The translations under genes were made by a program, and so were the position numbers. Under the pieces are notes generated by a model. It was not told the DNA's origin. It was given only the letters and a program-made list of their open reading frames with translations, and did no database searches. DNA of 64,000 nt from Heterohyrax brucei. Its lineage: Eukaryota; Chordata; Mammalia; Hyracoidea; Procaviidae. Positions 1 to 10,826 of this stretch are shown piece after piece (the first letter of the stretch is position 1; each line of letters starts with the position of its first letter). The stretch is from the NCBI GenBank assembly GCA_028571685.1, contig CM053146.1, forward strand, positions 27,191,431 to 27,255,430, given 5' to 3'.

Positions 1-55
1 AAAAAAAAAAAAACAATGATGTCAAGTTGACTCCACTTCTAGCAACCCACTTAAT
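1..55 (-). repeat. poly-A and possible AfroSINE fragment
   Basis: The window opens with a run of A followed by 'gatgtcaagttgactcc', which resembles the minus-strand 3' part of an AfroSINE (usual form 'gccatcaagtcgattccgac'). It is cut by the window edge, so the assignment is tentative. Confidence 0.35.
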
Positions 56-863
56 CTGGACCAATCTCGTTACTTCTGTATCCTTTTTCTTCCTCTACCT
101 GAATGTAAGTCCAAAACTCTGAAATAAATGGCAGAGTATTCCAGGGATCTGGTAACACATCATTGTCTCAAAGCAGCTATGGAGACTGGGACCAGTTATC
201 ACAATCTCTCTGTGCACCATTGTACACATATATACCTGGAGTTATTTGTTCCTCTCCTCTGTAACTTTTCAAATTTTTGCAATAACTTTTAAGCTAATAT
301 TTTCAAACAGTCCTTGCAAAACCAGGGCAGCATTGTCAATAGTTTGAGCTTCTTCATTACTCTAATTAACTAATACTAATTAATCATATTACCTAGTCAG
401 CAATGAAAGATTCTAATCTTTTAAATCTTTTTAAATATTCCCAGGATCTCTTTAAACATTTTTATTGTATTCAATGGGAAAATTACCATCAAATCTTTAA
501 ATAAGTACAAATTGTTCTATAAATAAAAGCTGCTAAAGATGCTAATTACTAGCATCTTTAACATCAATGACAGAAGTAAGAAGGCCCCTATACAATCCAT
601 TTACTATTGCAATTAAGTATGAAAAGGGCACTACCGTTATTCTATAAGGCAAGATAAACATCTAAAGAGATTTTCCAACAGGGATTTTTCTTCAAAATCT
701 CTGGTACAAAGCCTATTCATATTTGTGATCTACACTTCTAAACAGTGATATCAGAAGTCAAACCCGCAGAGTTAATTGATTTACTGGCAGTTTTTGAAGA
801 TAATATTAATAATGGTAGCATTGCTGTTCATTGACTGAGCACCTATTTCCAACAGGTGCATAA
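56..863. other. intron, nothing recognised
   Basis: AT-rich sequence with no exon-like reading frame and no repeat family that I can name. It is part of the DPP10 intron downstream of exon 6658-6757. Confidence 0.6.
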
Positions 864-918
864 TGTGTGTGTGTGTGTGTGTGTGTGTGCACGTGCACAT
901 GCAAACACATGCACGTGT
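864..918. repeat. (TG)n alternating purine-pyrimidine tract
   Basis: About 26 nt of pure TG runs into mixed gcacgtgcacatgc steps, still alternating purine and pyrimidine. Such tracts can adopt Z-DNA and are length-variable. The reading frame across its minus strand (a His-Thr run) is an artefact of the repeat. Confidence 0.9.
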
Positions 919-1349
919 GCTTGCATGCATGTGTCTGCCTGTGTACGGTCACATGTGTTTTGTCTTAAAGGAGCAGTCTGAATCTGTATTTGCGTTTTAT
1001 TAGTTAAGGAAGTGGTAAATCCTTGAGTGAGTGAATCAGATAGAAATAACATCACTACAACATATACACTAAGAAATTGGAAAATATATCCAATGTATTC
1101 TAGAGTGATGGCTAAATTGGAAGTAATTGAAACTTGAATATAATTTGTTTATTTAGAGCACAGTGAAAAAATGCCTCAGTATCTGAATTCAAATGACCAG
1201 TTCACTAGTGCTGTGGTTTTTGGTAAATTACATAATTTCCTTAAGGTTCTTTTCCCAAACTGTTAAACAAACAAACAAAAAAAACCCAATAATACCTACT
1301 CTACAACCTTCTTGTGAAAATTAGCTTTTAGCATATTTTCTGACCTATT

Positions 1350-1505
1350 AACAGCAAAAAAAGGTGTTGCCATATAGTCATTTCTAACTCATAGTGACCC
1401 TATGGGATGGAGTAGAACTGCCCTAAAGAGTTTCCAAGAAGAAACTGGTGGATTCAACCAGCCAACCTTTTGGTTAGCAGCCAAACTCTTAAACATTTCC
1501 TTGCA
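1350..1505 (-). repeat. AfroSINE
   Basis: Minus-strand copy. In plus reading it shows the order 'ctcatagtgaccctatggga', 'gtagaactgccc', 'tttccaagaag', 'ggtggattca' and 'ccttttggttagcagcc', the reverse of the AfroSINE body and its tRNA-like head. It is diverged and lacks a clean head. Confidence 0.85.
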
Positions 1506-1647
1506 CTACTAGCATTCCAGTGCATGGCCAAAGCTCCTTAAAGTACAATAATAATATACGAGTAACAGTGGAAACTGGGTGAGGGGTGTATGAGAACTCT
1601 GTACATTATTCTTAAATTTCTGAAAATTTAAAACAAACTGTCCCTCT

Positions 1648-1810
1648 GGGGCAGTTCTACTCTGTCCTATAGGGTTACTATGAGCCAGAATGGACTTGAT
1701 TGTAATGGGTTTGGTGGTACAGTAGTTAAAGCACTCACTTGATGGCAGCTGGAATCTACCAACTGCTCTACAGTGAGGGAGAAAAGCCTGCAAAGCTATA
1801 TTCTAATCTG
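1648..1810 (+). repeat. two joined AfroSINE pieces
   Basis: The 3' body of one plus-strand AfroSINE ('ctggggcagttctactctgt' to 'aatgggtttggtgg') runs straight into a head-like segment 'acagtagttaaagcactcac' with a degenerate B box. This looks like one SINE abutting or inserted into the tail of another. Confidence 0.65.
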
Positions 1811-1824
1811 AAATATCAGAAGCC

Positions 1825-2200
1825 CTGCTAGGCTTGACAGAAAGCTCCTTCATAAGTATTTCCTGCGATAAGCCCAGCTCCTAGAAAAAGAGGAACATCT
1901 TTTCCTGCAACTTGAAACTCAACACATATCTTTGCTTCTGTAACTTTGCTGATGCCAATAAGAAAATAGTATGGAAATCTGTAAACCTGCTGATGCCAAT
2001 GATAAAGCTGTATGGGAATTCCTTTGTCTGCTCTTTTTGCAAAATCTACAGAAAGACTGAGATATAGCGGAACAGGGAATATGACCATTTTGAACTCTGG
2101 TCCACTGCAGCTCCAGTGGCTGAAATAAAAGCCACTTTCTCTTTTAAACATTGGTGTTTGGGTGAATCTTGCTCTCTGGGCCTTATTTCTCTTTTCTTAC
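1825..2200 (+). mobile_element. possible solo LTR, class uncertain
   Basis: The segment ends with a polyadenylation-like 'gaaataaaagcc' followed by a short T/C-rich stretch, which resembles the R-U5 part of a gamma-type retroviral LTR. It contains a short internal duplication of 'gctgatgccaat'. No internal viral region adjoins it. It would be an old fossil; the family is not identified. Confidence 0.3.
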
Positions 2201-2229
2201 AAAAATAGGAAGGAAATTTTTCAGTCAGT

Positions 2230-2302
2230 TTCTGTAAAGTTTATAGCCTTAGAAACCTTACAGAGCAGTTCTGCACTTCTATACTGTCTTATGGAGACTT
2301 CA

Positions 2303-2333
<31 letters not shown>

Positions 2334-2335
2334 GA
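2230..2335 (+). repeat. AfroSINE 3' half with T-rich tail
   Basis: 'agccttagaaacc', 'cagttctgcacttctatact' and 'tatggagac' follow the AfroSINE body. The copy closes with a run of about 24 T. Old subfamilies carry this 'taaagattacagccttgg' variant. Confidence 0.55.
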
Positions 2336-2401
2336 TTAGTCACAGATAAGAAACACTGGTACATTGGTACATTACTTTTAAACAAATTCTGTACTTTATT
2401 T

Positions 2402-2437
2402 GGAGATCCTGGTGGTGTAGAAGTTAAGTGCTATGGC
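2402..2437 (+). repeat. AfroSINE head, split by an LTR element
   Basis: 'ggagatcctggtggtgtaga' through 'aagtgctatggctgct' is the tRNA-like A-box head of an AfroSINE. The copy stops at the left edge of the LTR element and resumes at about 4430. It is preceded by 'tactttattt' (2392-2401), which recurs at 4533-4542 as the SINE's own target-site duplication. Confidence 0.8.
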
Positions 2438-4429
2438 TGCTGTTTTAGTCAGCTAATGCTATTCTAACAGAAATACCTAAAAGTGGATGGCTTTAACAAA
2501 GGAAAGTTTATTCTTACACAGCCCGGTAGGCTATAAGGCTGAATTTAGGGTGTCTGATCCAGGTAAAGGCTTTCTCTCTGTTGACTCTGAAGGAAAGTCT
2601 TTGGTTGGTGAGCATCTTGGCACAGGAACCTCAGTTCTGAAGGGCATGTTCTATTCCTGGTGCTGCTTTCTTGAAGGTGTGAGGTATCTTTGCCAAGATT
2701 TTCCCTGACCAAAGACTGATACAACACAAAGACTTTCCTCCAGAGCCAAGAGAGGGAAACGCTTCCCCTGGAGAAGATCCAGAAATTTGGACTTACAGCC
2801 TACTGGATTATGTAACAATAAACTTCCTTTTGTTAAAACCATCCACTTTTAGGTATTTCTGTTAGAGCAGCAGTAGCTGACTAAAACAGAATTTGGTGCT
2901 GCGAGTCGGGTGCTGCTCTAACAAATACCTAAAATGTGGAAGCAGTTGTAAAACTGTGAAAGGATAAAAGACTCAGAAGAAACAAATGAGAATTGTGAAC
3001 ACTGAAGAAGGTGCAGATGGTTAGAAACAGCAGAGAACCAGCAACAGTGGATGGACAGCAGCAGAATCAGAGCAGTGTGAGACAGCTCTGGAGTTGACCT
3101 ATGGACTGAGAGAGCTAAAACACCTATCCACAGATGTTTCCTGGCAGAGTGAGGTGCCTCCGGCAACTTGAATTAGTAGAGATAGGCTTGCTGACCCATG
3201 GAGCAAGACAGTTGGGTGCCTGTGTGCAGGAGGCTTCGTGGTAGAGGGGGGTGTCTCTGGGCATTTGAATCAGTGGAACTGCAGAGCTGTGGAACACTTG
3301 CTTCTTCAGGATAGATGTGGGCCTGAGGTCTGGGCCATAAGAAGCAGAAGCTGAGTATGGGAAGCAGAGCTAACTGTCTCAAATGTTTGGCCATGACCTC
3401 AGGGCTTGAGAGACTGGAGCCATGGCTTTCTGTGTTTTTAAGTGTGTAATTGCCACTCAGTTGGGCTTAGGGTGCACCTAAAGCTGAAGGGGCAGAGTTT
3501 CTGTCCCAGTGGGCCTATAAGGCGAGTTGTAGCACAGGACCAGAGATTTCCATTCAGAATCTGGAGAGTATGGCCAGTACCTAGAGTCTGGAAGGCAAGC
3601 GTAATGTGTAAAATGCCTCAGAAAATGGAAGATTATTTTCAAAACTTTGAGGGCTAATATGTTCTGCTGACTTGCTTGTTGCTTGTTAATGCCTTCTTTC
3701 CCTGCAGTTTCTCCCATTTGTAATAGAAATGTCTAACTTGTGCCTGTCAGTTCTACTATTGTACTTTAGAGGCAAATAACTTGTATTCTCAATTTCATAA
3801 ATGTACAGAAGTTTTTCTTTTTGGTACTTTGAACTGATTAAAGACTTTTGCTATGATAGGATGAATGTGTTACATGTTTCACAGATGTGATTTTTTGTGG
3901 GCCAAAGGGTAGAACACCATGAATTGAATTGTGTCTTCCAAAAATGTGTGTAGACATTTGGCTGGGCCATCATTCCCAATATTTTATTTCTCTATGCTCT
4001 ATGCTATACGTCCCAATCTCTGGCTGTGGCTAATAGATGACTATGTAAACAGAATATTAGGGTGAGAATGCAACACCCTTGCTATCAGAGTTTCCTTGGA
4101 GTTTAGCTTGCACCACCTTTTATCCTTTCATCCTATAGGAGATAAAAAGAGAGGGAAGCAAGCAGAGAACTGAGAACCTCACACAATCAAGAAAACAGAA
4201 CCAGGAGCAGAGTGCATCTTTCAGACCTAAGGATCCTGGGCCAAGATGCTCCCTGAACAAAGGCTGATACAACACAAGGACTTTCCTCTAGTGTCTCCTT
4301 ACCCTGGGATGGACACCCTGAACCTGGATTTACAGCCTACTGGATTGTGTAAGAATAAATTTTTTTGTGTTAAAGCCATCCACTCATGTTATTTCTGTTA
4401 GTGCAGTATCAAATGACTGAAAGAGCTAC
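2438..4429 (+). mobile_element. ERVL-MaLR-like LTR element, broken
   Basis: An LTR element fossil of about 2 kb. The 3' LTR lies at about 3908-4425 (starts 'tgaattgaattgtgtcttcc', with 'gaataaat' before its end). The internal part is about 2890-3907 and opens with 'atttggtgctgcgagtcggg', a primer-site-like start as in MaLR elements. The 5' LTR region is 2438-2890; its outer half lies in inverted orientation to its inner half, so the left end is an imperfect palindrome. The LTR style (500 bp, 'gccatccact...tatttctgtta') is ERVL-MaLR-like. There is no intact coding region and the element is plainly defunct. It sits inside an AfroSINE, so it is younger than that SINE copy. Confidence 0.65.
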
Positions 4430-4542
4430 TAATCAAAGAAGTCAGCAGATGAAATCCACCAGATGACCCATGGAAACTCTACACGGAAGTGGTATTCTGC
4501 TTTACAGGGTTTCGACTCATGGCAACGGGTTATACTTTATTT
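4430..4542 (+). repeat. AfroSINE body, continuation of 2402-2437
   Basis: 'gctactaatcaaagaagtca' resumes the SINE right after the head segment. It is followed by 'aaatccaccag', 'tggaaactctac' and 'ggtttcgactcatggcaacg'. It closes with the 10-bp repeat 'tactttattt', identical to 2392-2401. Confidence 0.8.
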
Positions 4543-4559
4543 AGATTTCACTACTTTTT

Positions 4560-5115
4560 TCCTCATATCCTTTTCTTTTCCAGGTTCCCAAACTACCTTT
4601 AGTCAGTATGTGTCTTTAACTTGCTGATCTGTGAGAGTTTCTCAGCTTTTCCTTGCTTTTGATGACATTGACTGCTTTGAGGAGCACTGGTCAGATATTT
4701 CATTAGAATGTCCCTCAGTTTGGGTTTCTATGATGTGTTTCTTGTGGTTAGATTGTGGTGTGACCTCTGGGAGGACAGCCATAGGTGCCATTCTCATCAC
4801 ATCAGTGGGCACATAGATCAACATATCTTATTACTGTGACTGACCTTGCTCACCTGGCTGAAACACTATCTATAGTTTAAAGTTTTTGTTTTCCTCTCTT
4901 TCCATTCAGTATTTCCATTCAGTATTCAGTATTCTTATGGAGAAATTCACTAAGTGCAGCCCCAAATCAAAAGCAGGGAGGAGATATAAGCTCCTTCTCC
5001 TTGGAGGGAAATGTCTACATAAATCTTTAGAATTTCTCTGTAAAGGAGATTTGCCTTATATCACCCATTTTTTAAATTTATTTAATCCTTTATTTATAAC
5101 AGTATGGATCTAGGG
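4560..5115. repeat. old L1M-type 3' region
   Basis: 'gaatgtccctcagtttgggt', 'gtgtttcttgtggttagatt' and 'catcacatcagtgggcacat' match the well-known 3' region of old mammalian L1 (L1M) elements as I remember it. No reading frame of interest. A related segment occurs at about 61810-62540. Confidence 0.55.
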
Positions 5116-5234
5116 TAATTTATTAACTACTGTCTGACATGCTTGAGAGTTAAGGTCTGGAACTGGCTATATAATCATTTTGATATGGAACTTCATAGTG
5201 ACTTTTGACTGTAAAATGAACTGAAAATACTAAG

Positions 5235-5465
5235 TAAGGCAGGGCAGTGTGAGTCAATGAAAACAAGTTCAAGATTTAGGAAATATTGATTCAAGACTTT
5301 GACTCCCTTGCTCATTTGCCAGGTGGCCTTCTGTAAATCAGTTTTTCTTTTCTCCTTGAAATGTATTTTTTTCATCTGTGAATAAGGTTATAAATACTTG
5401 GTATCCTATTTGTAAGGTATCGCCTGGGATAATAAAAATATAATTTCTTTGTATCCTAAAAGCTT
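5235..5465 (+). repeat. MIR-like SINE
   Basis: The order of 'ggtggccttctgtaaatcag', 'tttttcatctgtgaataagg' and 'ataaatacttggtatcctat' follows the MIR 3' half (caagtcacttaacct / cctcatctgtaaaatggg / aataatacctacctt). Strongly diverged, as expected of an ancient element. Confidence 0.5.
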
Positions 5466-5599
5466 CAGGTAAATATAAAATGATATTATTTATTATAAGT
5501 AATATCTACCACATGCATCTCCAGTGTATAAAGTGATGTATAAAATAAGAAGTGATATAAAAATGGCTTTAAGAAAAAACTTATTGCGACTTCATTTTA

Positions 5600-5760
5600 G
5601 TGAGTTACCCATTGCCTTCAAGTTAACTCTGACTCATAGTGACCCTATGGGACATAGAACTATCTCATAGGGTTCCCAAGATGTGCCTGGTGGATTTGAA
5701 CTGCAGGCCTTTTGGTTAGCAGCTGAACTCTTAACCACCACACCACCAGGGTTGCATTTC
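5600..5760 (-). repeat. AfroSINE
   Basis: Nearly complete minus-strand copy. 'gactcatagtgaccctatgg' marks the tail side, 'ccttttggttagcagctgaa' the B-box side, and 'accacaccaccagggttgc' the head. Confidence 0.92.
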
Positions 5761-6657
5761 AAGTCAGTAGCCTTCTCAAAATTTCACTTTAGCACTGACA
5801 TTTTGCCCTCCTGTAATCTTCCAGGTTCATGACGTTTTGAGCTGTGCTAAATGATAGCCACTGGCAATGTGTGACTTTTCAAATTTAAATTAAGTTGAAA
5901 TGCAATTCAAAATTCAGTTCCTCAGTTATACTAACCATTTCTCAAATGTTTAAGAGCTACATGTGGACAGAGGCTACAGTATTGGACAAAAAGTTCCTTG
6001 AGGTTGATTGCCCCTTCTTAGGATTGGGAATCCTTCCTCACACTATCTGAGGTCGGTTACGTCATCCTTTTGTTTCCTAGGCAAGCTCTCTCTTTGTGCC
6101 ACTCTACTCTGCTTACTTTCTCAGAAGACTCACAAGACCACATACTACGTCAAATAGTAGCACAACATATAGTACTTACTATCAGCAGTCCCATGGATTA
6201 TCAATAGATTTTCTTCTCTTAAGCCATGAATGTTATGTAGCACACTGGATGCCTATAAAGGAAAACATGCATATCTATAAACATACAAATGCAACCATGC
6301 GACTTGAGTGGAATTTTAGAAAAAAAATACTCTTCTCATTATTTGAAAATTATGTACCTGGTAAGTGCTTTCTTCTTTAGCTGGCATGCCAAGGTATCTC
6401 TCAGAGAAAGCTGAGGCTGTGACCCAGGAAAACAGAAATTTGAGAATTAACTAAAAATGTTTACTAGCATATACTATTATTTCATTTTCACATTTCACAT
6501 TAATTCTCATGCTCAGATGAATAAGGGAAGTGATAAGCTGCTGAAGATATCATTGAACAATTCATGATAAATGAGCTCAGTTGTGCTCCTCTGTTTTAGG
6601 TTATTGTTCTGTGCAGATCAAGAAACTGAATTAGGTCATTGAGTAAGAAATACTCAC
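5761..6657. other. intron, nothing recognised
   Basis: Mostly unique-looking sequence on the 3' side of the DPP10 exon at 6658-6757. No further exon with family similarity and no repeat that I can name. Confidence 0.5.
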
Positions 6658-6757
6658 CATAAAACTTCATGTCTGTAATGGGTGCCACCACTGAACCACA
6701 TTTAAAAAGCTTTTCATCTGATTTTAAGATCATTGATGCAATATAGCCACCATACCC
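6658..6757 (-). CDS. DPP10: DPP10 exon: nucleophile elbow (GYGGYIASMILK...)
   Basis: A 100-nt exon bordered by acceptor 'tttttgccag' and donor 'gtgagta'. It translates as GYGGYIASMILKSDEKLFKC followed by GSVVAPITDMKFY, with one base left for the next codon (phase 1). In DPP4 this stretch is GWSYGGYVTSMVLG; the serine of Gly-x-Ser-x-Gly is the nucleophile. Here the preceding exon ends in FGK and this exon starts GYGG, so the serine position is glycine and the hydrolase fold cannot work as a protease. This is the known state of DPP10, not damage. The next exon (SAFSERYLG in human) lies outside the window. The change LKLYA to MKFYA-like at the end is a modest substitution relative to human as I recall it. 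Confidence 0.96.
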
Positions 6758-7544
6758 CTGGCAAAAACAAAAAATCATTATAATGACTCTTTATCACTGT
6801 TTGGCAATCTATGTATCAGAATATCTCTTAACATCAAATTTGAGAAATAATACACTAACATCACTTGGTGCAAATGACAATTTTGAAAAAAGTTCTTTAA
6901 TTTGTTTGTGTATCAGAGTTATTTTAAGAACCTAAAATCAAATATAGAATTATTTTTCACCAAACATGAAATACTTAATTCTTCAAGTTTATACTATACA
7001 TCTGGTAAAAACAACAAATAATATGAAACTAAGAAAATAAAAGATTTAATTAAATTTGATATAGTAAGGCAAATTACACACACAAGTACACAGACATACT
7101 AAAATTAAATAATAAGAATAATAATGGTTATTATTATCAGCAACATGTAAGCCCCCACAGTACAATGAACTGACCGACACTTGGGGAAATGGTTATATAG
7201 AATAAAAGAAGTGATATAAAATATTTCATTATGAATATATACTCTGCTTTCAATTTCAAACAAGTAAATAATGAACAAAATGGAATATTGAATAATATTG
7301 CTAGTTAGGTAAACTGGACTATTTAAAGCTAGTTTTTAAATATCCTCTTGTAATATTTTTGATCAAGTTTACTAACAAATTTTTCAAATTAAATCCCTTG
7401 GTCTAGTTATTCTTTATACCCCATGATCTTACTGGAAAAGTTCTAGAGGAGATTTTAGCAATTACAATAATGCTGGGCTAAGAATAATCTGTTTTAGTAT
7501 ACTAACTTTTTTAAAAATTAATTTCTAGCAATGCACTTGGAAAT
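6758..7544. other. intron, AT-rich, nothing recognised
   Basis: Low-complexity AT-rich intron upstream of the nucleophile exon. The acceptor is preceded by a short pyrimidine and A-rich tract. No clear repeat family. Confidence 0.5.
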
Positions 7545-7680
7545 ATTCTTTATCCTGCTGTATATAAGAATTTCCTGGGGAAGATATTAAAACACTCAGG
7601 CCTTGGTCTGAGAAATTCTTATGCAACTGGTTCACAGTGAAGTCTACTTCCAAAGATTTCCAGATGATTTAGAGTAACAT
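7545..7680 (+). repeat. MER5-like hAT-Charlie fragment
   Basis: 'aatttcctggggaagatatt', 'ctcaggccttggtctgagaa' and 'tttccagatgattt' follow the pattern of the non-autonomous hAT element MER5 (cctgggaagct / ccaggcctcaccccagacc / ccaggtgattctga). Diverged. Confidence 0.5.
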
Positions 7681-7848
7681 AGGACTAAATTTTTGAGATG
7701 AAATTACAGAATTTAATTTATGTATATTTAGGACAACATTTAAAATTGTACATGAAAAATTCATATTGCAGTCACATATTACTGAAGTGACTGAGTGAAC
7801 TGCAGCATTTTACTGCTGGAAAATTCAGTTACCACTCATAAACTAAGG

Positions 7849-8048
7849 AGTCCTGGCGGCGCAAACAGTTAACTAAGCACTTGGCTACTAAACAAAGTTT
7901 GGGGGCTTTAATTCACATAACTGCTTTGCAGGAGAAAGACCGGGCTATCTTCTGCCATGAAGACTGCAGTCAAGAAAACTGTGGTTCTGCTCTGCCACCT
8001 GGGTCTGTGTGAATCAGAAGTAACTCCTCGGTATCCAACAACTCAAAA
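7849..8048 (+). repeat. AfroSINE, long old subfamily
   Basis: Starts 'ggagtcctggcggcgcaaac' and keeps the 'aactgctttgcaggagaaag' and 'ttctgccatgaagactgcag' insert typical of the longer AfroSINE form, then 'gtgaatcagaagtaactcct'. Well diverged. Confidence 0.75.
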
Positions 8049-8684
8049 GCTTGTACAAAATTTTTCCAGCAATTAGGGAAACTGATAGAAAGAAAATTGC
8101 TCTTTACAGAGTTAACCCACAACAAAGTGCCTTTGCCTATTCACATTACTAGTGATAGAAAGAGCATTAAGTCAGCAAAATTTGCAAGTGCTAGTCTCAG
8201 ATGTTGTAATACACCTAAAGAAAGACTATGGAAGAGGCAGGATGAAACATGCAAGCCAACTAAGAGTTGTTATAAAGCACAAGTGGTGACAGCCCTTCAA
8301 AGTCCTGTCCCAAGAGGGAGCTTTTCCAGTACTGTGCTTTTAATTCTCTGAGGTGGCAATGGAAGCAGGGTGTTGCAGCAAAGACACATCAAATACTTTC
8401 CACAGCATCACACACCTTATTTGATTTACATAGTTTCTCTGGTTCTCATTCCACTATGCAATGGCCAAGAGCACTTTCAGCTAAATACGATCTGGCTTTT
8501 TGTGTCCCCTCACTACGTTAGGGGAATAGCTGAATATTCCACACAAAGAAAACACCTGTATACATGTAATATAAGTCAGTACATTGTCATCATGTATATA
8601 TTTTTTAAATCTCAGTTTCACTTGTCTGTCAAAGTCTGATTGTCTCTAGCAAGAACCATGACTGTAAAAGGCAGGCACCTTCTA
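8049..8684. other. intron, nothing recognised
   Basis: No repeat or exon that I can support. The open frames here show no family similarity and have no splice context. Confidence 0.5.
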
Positions 8685-8850
8685 GAACAATGCTTTTCAT
8701 TTCAAAAAAGGGCATTCATGTCCTTGGGCTACTTGCTAAAATGCAGATCTGGATGCAGTAGATCTGGAGTAAGGTCTAAGATTCTGCATTTTTCACAAGC
8801 TCCCAGGGGATGCTTATACTACTGGTCTGTATTTCAAATAACAGTTTCTT
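8685..8850 (+). repeat. MER5-like hAT-Charlie fragment
   Basis: 'aacaatgcttttcatttc', 'ttgctaaaatgcagatctgg', 'attctgcatttttcacaagc' and 'tcccaggggatgctta' follow the MER5A/B consensus, with its 'caagctcccaggtgatgct' hallmark. Confidence 0.6.
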
Positions 8851-8905
8851 ATGGCATAATTACGTGATGTATATGGCTATCAGCAAAGTCTTAGGGCTAA
8901 GACTG

Positions 8906-9915
8906 TGAAGAACAGAAATTCCAGAGCACTTCGCTGTGCTCACAAGAAATGGACGCAAAGATCAAGAGGCAGTTGTACAAACAGACCAAGTCGACATTGT
9001 GTGGTTTAAAGTCAGGAAAGGTATGTATCAGGGTTGGATCTTTTCACCATACCTTTTCCATCTGCAGACCAAGCAAATAATCAGGGAAGCTGGACTATAT
9101 GAAGAATGAGGAATAAGGATTGCAGGAAGATCCATTAACAACCTGAGTTAAGCAGCTTGCTGGAAGTGAAGGGGGTTCAAAACACTTACTGATGAGGTTC
9201 AGAGACCACAGCCTTCAGTATGGATTGCACCTCAATATCAAGAAAACAAAAATTCTCACAACTTGACCAATAAGCAACATCTTGATAAACAGAGAAAGGA
9301 CTGAGGTTGTCAAGGATTTCATTTCACTTGGTTCCACAATCAATGCCCATGAAAGCAGCAGTCAAAAATCAAAAGACACACTGCACTGGGAAAATCTGCT
9401 GTAAAAGATTTCCTTAAAGTATTGAGAAGTAAAGATGTCACCTTGAAGACTAATATGCACCTAAACCAAGCCATGGTATTTTCACTCATATCATATGCAT
9501 GCAAAAACTGGACAAGGAATAAGGAAGAAAGAAGAACAGATGCCTTTGAATTGTAGTGGTGGGAGAAGAATATTGAACATACCTTGGACTGCCAAAAGAA
9601 CAAGCAGTTCTGTTCTGGATGACATACAACCAGAGTGCTTCTTGGAAGCAAAGATGGCAAGACAGCATCTATGTACTTTGGACATATTGCCAGGACAGAT
9701 CAGTCACTGGAGAGGGACATCATGCTTGGTAGAGTGAAGAGTCAGTGAAAAACAGGAAGGCTCTCATTTGAGACGGACTGACAAAGCGGCGGCAATGATG
9801 GGCTTAAGCATAAAAATGATCGTGGTCATGGCACAAGACCAGGCACTGATTCGTTCTGCTGTCCATAGGGTTGCAATTAGTGGGAACCTACTCAATGCCA
9901 CCTAACAACATCAGC
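8906..9915 (+). mobile_element. RTE/BovB-type LINE, 5'-truncated
   Basis: The last kilobase of an RTE LINE (elephant RTE1-like). It reads through the reverse transcriptase end and the connection region: 'attccagagcacttcgctgt', 'gatcaagaggcagttgt', 'ggtttaaagtcaggaaaggt', 'agccttcagtatggattgca', 'cttggactgccaaaagaaca', ending 'cctaacaacatcagc'. Frames are interrupted many times and the YADD box region is destroyed, so it is dead. RTE elements encode an APE endonuclease and RT in one ORF; only the C-terminal portion is here. Confidence 0.9.
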
Positions 9916-9949
9916 AAAGACTTCCTAGCTCCAGCCAGCCTTCTCTAAA

Positions 9950-10300
9950 CCAATGAAATGTAGTACATACATACAATGGAAAATTATTCTCCCATAAAAA
10001 GAAATAAAGTCCTGTTACATGCCACAACAGGACTGAGCTTTGACAATACTATGGTGAGTGTAATAAGTTAGGGAAAAAAAGAAAAAAACTATGATCTCAC
10101 TTACATGAAACAGGTAAATATGTACAGATGAGAGTTTAATACTAGTTACAGGGGCAGTATGGAAGGGAATGGATGCTATGTAGCTAGTATGAAGTTGTTT
10201 TTACGGAGAGGGGAAATTTGCCAACAAATATTGGTGATAGTTGCATAACATTGATGTAATTTTTTTACTGAGTTGGTATAGAATAACAACTCAGAATTGG
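9950..10300 (+). mobile_element. L1 3' end fragment
   Basis: 'acatacaatggaaaattatt' and 'cttacatgaaacaggtaaat' match the end of L1 ORF2 and its 3' region. 5'-truncated and directly downstream of the RTE copy. Confidence 0.65.
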
Positions 10301-10312
10301 CAATGTTATGGA

Positions 10313-10826
10313 TTGAGCTGTTTTTCCCCAAAATGATTATCAATTTGACTAGACCATACTTCCCAGTACTGCATAGTTTGTGATCTGATGTGAGTATCTT
10401 ATGTGTGGTAAATCTTAACATCCTAACCTCAATGATGTTAAAGAAGCAGGATTAAAGGAAGTCATGCTGATGAGGGAGGTAGGACTCAATCTACGAGATT
10501 AGGGTATATGTTGTGTAAATATCGTTGGAGACATAAAGGAGAGAATTGAAGAGAGAGGAGAGCTAACTCCTACCATCTAGACAGTAGAGCCAGAAGCAGA
10601 GCACATCCTTTGGACACATGGTCCCAGGACTAAGAAGCTTCTAGGCCAGGGGAAGATTAATGACAAGAACCTTCCCAGCACTAACATAGAGAGAAAGCCT
10701 TCCCCTAGAGCTGACACCCTGAATTCATACTTATAACCTCCAAGACTGTGAAATAATAAATTTTTCTTTGTGAAAATCAGCCACTTGTGGTATTTCTGTA
10801 AACAACCAGGACTAGATAAATAACAG
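10313..10826 (+). mobile_element. solo LTR, ERVL-MaLR-like
   Basis: A single LTR of about 510 bp, a broken relic. It has 'tgaaataataaatttttctt' before the end and 'ccacttgtggtatttctgta' close to the 3' border. It differs in its middle ('gatgttaaagaagcaggatt') from the LTRs at 3908 and 55589, so it is a sister subfamily, related to 27577-28027. No internal sequence adjoins. Confidence 0.6.

Noticed and set aside
2487-2842. Overlapping small frames on both strands at 2.5-2.8 kb
   Set aside because: They come from the two opposite LTR halves of the palindrome, which explains why similar peptides appear on both strands.
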